Assembly: GCA_021014945.1 (NCBI GenBank)
Contig: MU266362.1
Span: forward strand, 62,001-126,000
Direction of reading: 5' to 3'
From: Leucogyrophana mollusca
Taxonomy: Eukaryota; Basidiomycota; Agaricomycetes; Boletales
DNA: 64,000 nt
This document shows positions 59,035-64,000 of this stretch, piece after piece (within the stretch, counting starts at the first letter, position 1; each line of letters opens with the position of its first letter). The position numbers and the translations under genes were made by a program. Under the pieces are notes generated by a model. That model did not search any database and had not been told where the DNA came from. It saw only the letters and a list, made by a program, of their open reading frames with translations.

Positions 59035-61790
59035 GAACCAGCAGGGCCAGCAAGGAAACCCAGGCATCCCGCCTCCTCCTCCCCAGAATGGTCAGGACTT
59101 TACCCTCTCGAGCGTCCTCCACTTTCTCCAGACAGAATGGAGGAGATACGAACGCGACAGAAACGAATGGGAGATCGAAAGAGCAGAAATGAGGGTCCGA
59201 GTCTTTCCGTCTTGTGCTCGCGTTTCTCTCGAGACTAAAACTTGCTCGCACTCGCAGGCCCGTATCGCTCTGCTCGAGGGCGAACGACGCTCGTTTGAGA
59301 ATGTAAAACTCGACCTCATGCGCCGCATAAAAATGCTCGAGTATGCTCTTCGCATGGAACGGTGCGTCCAGCCCTCTCTTTCCTCTCGCAACACGACCTA
59401 ACACGCTTCCCCAGTTCAAAACAACTCTCCCAGCCAGCGACACAGTCGGTCCCACCAGCAAAACTCGCAGCTTTGCAGGCTCAAGGCGCTCAGTCGTCTC
59501 AGAAGGACGACGCTCAAAGTCACAAAGACGGAAGTAGCGGGAGTTCTCCACGGAGCGAGGGTACGTGTCTGTTAAGACAGCGCCGAGTTCAAAAATTAAG
59601 CCTCTCCACAGATTCTCCTTTGCCTCCCGACCGTCTGCCTAATGGTGCTGCAGCTGCTGGTCGTCCACCGTCGTGGGCCGGCACAAATTGGCCTGGAGGT
59701 CCTCCAACTGGAACTGCCGGGGCTCTAGGTAAGCCGCCTCCCGGACGAGATCCAAAGAGTAGAGCACGGAGTCGAGACTACCTCAAGCAGTACGTGTATT
59801 CCTTTTCTCTGTCACAACGACCTCCACGCTCACCACGTATACAGATGTCTCCAAGAGATATCCTACCTGACTTCTCCCCAAGCAATGAACCCTCTCCCCA
59901 ATCGCCCATTGATCAACAACCCCTCCCTTCCGCTCGCACTCCCGAACGTTCCGCCCTTTGAGCAAATCTATAACGGTCGCCCACGTAAAGCAATGCCCGA
60001 GGGCGCGGGAACCGGGAAGGAGTTCCCGCTGCTTAATGGAATGAACCTGATGTCTGGGCCTTCGTCGGCTCCTGCTGCGACGGGTCAACCGCTGGAGCGG
60101 AGTAACCCTCTGGGCGCTGGGATGTTCCAGGGTTCGGCTATGCAACAGCAGGAGTCGCAACGGCCACCACAGCAGCAACAACAGCAGCAACCTCCTCCAC
60201 AGCAGCCGCAGCAGCCTCCAGTTCAACAGCAGCAGCAGCCACATCAGCCCGAGAAAGGCGAGGAGACGCCATCAACTGACGTTGAGGCTCGTTCTTTGAC
60301 AGTCATTTTCCGACCTGATGATGCAGGTGAATGGAGAGAGAAACTGCGTTCCTCGTATGAGCAGCAGGTTAAAAGTTACCTTAGTGGCGGAGGCCGCCCA
60401 GATCCTGGGGCCTCTTCTTGGGATACGCGCTCTCGGGATGACGAGGAAGAGGGCAAAGAGGAGGAGGGCGAGATTGAGGAAGAGGATGGCACCGTTGTTG
60501 GCGAGGGCGACGACACGAAGATCTGGAAGGCCAAGAGAACCCTCAGAAAGTGAGTCGCCCAGCTCAGGTTTCATGATTGCTCCAACGTTCATGGGGTTTT
60601 TCAGCCACCTGGATGCCGTGCGTGCGCTCGCCTTCCACCCAACAGAGTTATGCCTTGCGACAGGCGGAGACGACTGTACGGTAAAAATCTGGCGGATGGA
60701 TGTTGCCAGCCTGGCTTCTTCTGCGTATGTATCTTGACTGTCACGCATGACCTATGTAGAAATGCTCACACTCTATCCAGTGCCCGTCCAACAACCGAAG
60801 TCGAGCCCCAGCTCACGTTACGCGGCCATTCCGCCGCGATCACTCGCCTCATCCACTCTGCCTCCAAACAGCTTCTCTACTCTGCATCCCTCGACTCCTC
60901 CATTCGAATCTGGGCCCTCCCCTCCCCCTCACATACAACCTATGCTCCATATGACGAAACTAGCGCGCGTGGAGAGCTCGTCGGGCACACCGATGCTGTA
61001 TGGGACCTCGCACTTGTCCGGGACGAAAGCACGCTCATTTCCTGTGGTGCTGAGGGTACCGTGAAGGTGTGGGACGTCAGCGGACCGTCCGGAGGTGGTT
61101 CACTGAAGTTGACGTGGGGGTATAATGGATTGGATAGCAGTGTAGAAGACGATGGCGCCGTGACCCCTGGCGCTACTGCAGTCGAGGCAATCAAGGCGGA
61201 CCTGAAGAAGGTTGCCGTTGCCTACCAGAATGCGGTAGTCAAGATCTTCGATATCGAGAGCGGTAAGGAAGTGTCGCGGTTGTCGACAGATGCTACGTAT
61301 GGTGCGTCGTGTTGTTGTCCATGGAAAAACATTATTGCTAATCGAAACCCGCGTGAAGACGGCACGCCCGCAACGCAGGTCAATCGCATTATCTCCCACC
61401 CAACGATGACGTTCCTTGTTACTGCACACGAGGACAAGTTTATCCGAATATTTGATATCATCACTGGTGTGTAGCTCTTCCTTTAGGTCTCACATGTTGG
61501 CTGACGAAAGTGCTTCCCACCCAGGACAATGCACACATACGATGCCAGCTCACCTCGATGGAGTCACGTCCCTGTCCATTGATGCCGCAGGTTTCTCGCT
61601 TGTCTCCGGAAGCCATGACTGTTCAGTACGGCTATGGGATCTCTTGGGTTCGCGAACGTGCACTCAGGAAATCACAACGCACCGCGAGAAGGCGCGCGAG
61701 GGTGTGTTAGACGTCGAATTCCATCCCTCTCTGCCATTCATGGCGAGCGCGGGGGCCGATGGCGTCGTCAAGCTTTACGCATCATCATAG
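58853..61790 (+). CDS. Striatin family protein (STRIPAK scaffold)
   Basis: Regulatory/scaffold B''' subunit of PP2A in the STRIPAK complex, which controls hyphal fusion and fruiting-body development (PRO11, FAR8). It starts MLAASRITNFSSSKSPPPQS and has a polyglutamine tract (58981-59050). Next comes the striatin coiled coil VLHFLQTEWRRYERDRNEWE IERAEMRARIALLEGERRSF E..LMRRIKMLEYALRMER (59110-59360), then RSRDYLKQCLQEISYLTSPQ AMNPLPNRPL (conserved CaM-binding/loop region). A second Q/P-rich tract lies at 60160-60245, followed by an acidic region and about six WD40 repeats from 60600 (NHLDAVRALAFHPTELCLAT GGDDCTVKIW; GHTDAVWDLALV; SHDCSVRLWDLL; LPFMASAGADGVVKLYASS end). About eight introns are present. 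Confidence 0.94.
58981..59050 (+). repeat. CAG/CAA polyglutamine tract in striatin
   Basis: CAG and CAA codons in a mixed run encode QQQNAQQQQ...QNQQGQQG. The mixture of codons should limit slippage compared with a pure CAG run. Confidence 0.85.
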
Positions 61791-62217
61791 TTAGTCTCTG
61801 TTCGCGGGCTTTCGTTGGTCATTGTGCAAACCTACATATGTTATAGAATCGTACGCACACTTGTGGGACGGGAATTCTCTGATACACTTGGCTTCTTATT
61901 CGTGTATATTTCCTCTTTCTGACTTTGTCGCGCTCTCCTATTTCCTTGTTTCTTTATGATATTGTCACGACCTGTTATGACCTGATCATATTGCTACTGG
62001 CACGCCAGGTCAAGAATGTTCGATCGACGGAACACGACAAAAGTTCAGCAAAGATGGGGGGCGAGAAAGTACACAAACCGGTCGTGAACTATGAATTGGA
62101 AGTAAGGCTACAATGGCTAGGTATACAGTGGGGAGGGTATCGATGAGAATCCTCAATATAAATAGCCCAAGAAAATAACTAATCAAATATAAAGGTCCGT
62201 CGAACGAAAGTATCAGA
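61791..62217. other. Convergent spacer striatin / PDE
   Basis: About 430 bp between two 3' ends, containing T-rich stretches near 61905-61960. No gene is seen. Confidence 0.4.
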
Positions 62218-63544
62218 TTACTGATCCCAGACTGATTAGCATGTGACAATAATGGTCGATTGCCAAGGACACTCACCAATCTTCATGCCCTGGTCTGCAG
62301 TCAGCAGCTCTACACCCAGGTGGTGAGGTTTTAGCAGGTCTCGGGCTTGATCCCCGATGACATGGTTGATAGGTCGGTCCATCGAGCTGAAGTGCTCTTT
62401 GCAGTGCATGATGTACACGCGGAGACCATCAAGCGCTCCGTGCAGTTCTTCTGGAGGGACCGGGTTCTTCCTCTGCTTCTTCCTCGGCCGCGATCCGCCC
62501 GCACGTGTCTTGGGCGCTTTGCGCGCAAGCACCACCTCCGTGGCGAGATTTATCATTTCTTGTACCAGGTGTTCCGGGCAAAGGTGTCCCCAAAGCACTT
62601 CGTTGGGCCGGCCGGCGGGGTACGAGCATTCAATAAAGATTACGGAGAGCTGCTGTGGGATCATGGGTGCTGCTATGCGCCAGATGGCAATATTCTTCGG
62701 CTTAGCGGCTATGCTGTCGGGCTCGACATCACCGAAGAAGAGGAACTGGTGTGCGGTGGGGTCGTGCCGAATGAAATAAGCAGAGCTCTCGTAAAGACCT
62801 GAGTCGTTCTTGCCGTGACTTATCTCCATGATGCGCACAGAAATATCAGGGAATATTCGTTTGTACTTCCCGTCGGCGTGGACTCTGCGAGTTGCAGTAA
62901 GATAGAATCCTCAGTCAGGGGGAGACAACTCACGAGTGATAAACCAGTCTGAATAGAGGGTTACTCTCGTCCCAGGTGGCCAGTCTGGGCCAAACACGGT
63001 CGGAGAATATGGTCTCAAGATCCTTGAGAGTTTGCGGGGAGCCGTATATACGTTTGCTGCCTCCGCCAATCGTCCCAGCGGACATGACCAAACTGTTGAT
63101 GTGGTCGAGGTGGGCGTGCGTAAGGAGGAAGCACCTGGAGGGAAAGGTCAGCTCATTGTGCAATCAAGGTATCGGAGACTGTACACACTTCACGTTTGAA
63201 TACACAGTAAACGGGGTGATCTGCGGTTTAGATGGGTCCTCATCTGCCGGGCGCTCGCCGAAAATTGTTGGGTTACGCTTCATGATATGTCTAAGGGCAC
63301 CATGTCCCGAACCTGGTCAAGGAGTTAGCTGTAGAGCGAGATGTTCAAGCTGCGACAGCCATACCAGCTTCGAGTGCCACTATGCCATCCTCCCAAGAGG
63401 CGTCGCATGGCTTAAGCAAATAGCTGAGGGTGTCCGATTAATTTCCGATAACTCGGTTGGAGGGGTATTGAGGACATACCCAGAGAGGTTTGTTTCGTCT
63501 AGACCGCCGCCTGAGCCCACGACAATGATATCGAAAGCGGGCAT
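62218..63544 (-). CDS. PDE1: Class II (low-affinity) cAMP phosphodiesterase
   Basis: Hydrolyses cAMP to AMP; the family has a metallo-beta-lactamase fold distinct from mammalian PDEs. From the ATG at 63544 it reads MPAFDIIVVGSGGGLDETNL SGYLLKP, FLLTHAHLDHINSLVMSAGT (the HxHxDH metal site near 63100), ISHGKNDSGLYESSAYFIRH and FLFFGDVEPDS (metal-bridging Asp). IECSYPAGRPNEVLWGHLCP EHLVQEM and YIMHCKEHFSSM follow. A proline/lysine/arginine-rich insert (KAPKTRAGGSRPRKKQRKNP) interrupts the later part. The last intron gives MKIVWDQ with stop at 62218; without it the frame would run to 62236. Neighbours show no functional link. Confidence 0.9.
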
Positions 63545-64000
63545 GAGGGGAAGCGGGTAAAAATCTCTCGGGTTGGATGAGAGATGGGTCAGAGTTTTAT
63601 AGCCCGCTGAGAGTCCCCAGCTCTGAACCCAAGTCTTTTGCACTTTCCCCACTCCCGGAAGCAGTGCGTGTATTCAAGGCACGAGCCATCGGCTAATCAA
63701 GGCTAATCCTAAGAATCAGTTAATAGTTCAATAAGAAAACAAGACAAGATCTCTCTCGATTGATATTAGAGTCATAGCCTTGGCCTCGTGGGTCGTTGTG
63801 TGTCCACACCGCAATCTCTGACTCGACCAAGGACTGCACAAGCTCAGAGTACCCGCCATTTCAGAACAACACTCGCATTGTTGTGCATGGGCGCTAGCAA
63901 TCCACCGGACATTCACATAAACACGGTAAAACGATTAGACCACACAGAATCCGTCGTGTGAGAACAATGGCATGCCATTGCAGGGTCACATTCAGCTCGA
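63545..64000. other. Right-edge region without assigned gene
   Basis: Presumptive PDE promoter and leader. A 62-codon minus-strand frame at 63728-63916 shows no family features and may be chance. Confidence 0.35.

Noticed and set aside
63728..63916. A 62-codon minus-strand frame at the right edge
   Set aside because: No recognisable features; it could be part of a gene beyond the window but cannot be supported here.

Overview
This is eukaryotic nuclear DNA from a filamentous basidiomycete, most likely a mushroom-forming agaricomycete. The evidence is: genes broken by many introns of about 47-70 nt with GT..CTNA..AG signals, coding on both strands with short spacers, a DUF6534-type seven-helix protein (a family expanded in Agaricomycetes), and fungal versions of NOT1, striatin, HOOK and CDK8. 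I see no rRNA, tRNA, CRISPR array, transposase or reverse transcriptase.

Layout. 0-6.5 kb: proteasome ATPase RPT1 (minus, cut by the left edge), V-ATPase subunit A (plus) and a secreted two-domain fasciclin protein with a histidine-rich tail. 6.8-15 kb: phosphoglucomutase/phosphoribomutase, acylaminoacyl peptidase (both minus), PRP38 (plus) and mitochondrial ribosomal protein uL15m (minus). 15.4-24.2 kb: DUF6534 membrane protein, tRNA isopentenyltransferase and a double-PHD-finger protein resembling Rco1. 24.2-25.1 kb: a promoter-like stretch with an unassigned spliced candidate. 25.1-29.1 kb: first copy (A, plus) of a large serine-hydrolase (S9-like) gene. 29.3-52.9 kb: NOT1, an alpha-amylase with a GPI-type tail, a sugar transporter, HOOK, RNA 3'-phosphate cyclase, a CDC50/LEM3 flippase subunit, MCM-binding protein and CDK8/Ssn3. 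53.4-57.0 kb: second copy (B, minus) of the S9-like gene, with a third, truncated 5' fragment at 57.4-57.7 kb. 57.9-63.5 kb: TMA7, striatin and class II cAMP phosphodiesterase.

Most genes are housekeeping genes that each act in their own pathway, and there is no single biosynthetic or defence cluster. Several neighbours share divergent promoters: RPT1/VMA1 (184 bp), APEH/PRP38 (221 bp), CDC50/MCMBP (196 bp) and amylase/sugar transporter (629 bp). The last pair could form a small starch-use unit.

The most notable points are (i) a roughly 4 kb inverted segmental duplication that flanks about 24 kb of housekeeping genes, with both peptidase copies apparently intact and a third truncated copy beside copy B; (ii) repeated use of microexons (9, 12 and 14 nt) in four unrelated genes; and (iii) a GC-AG intron in the fasciclin gene. 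Exon boundaries quoted were read by eye from splice motifs and protein continuity. No search or alignment program was run.
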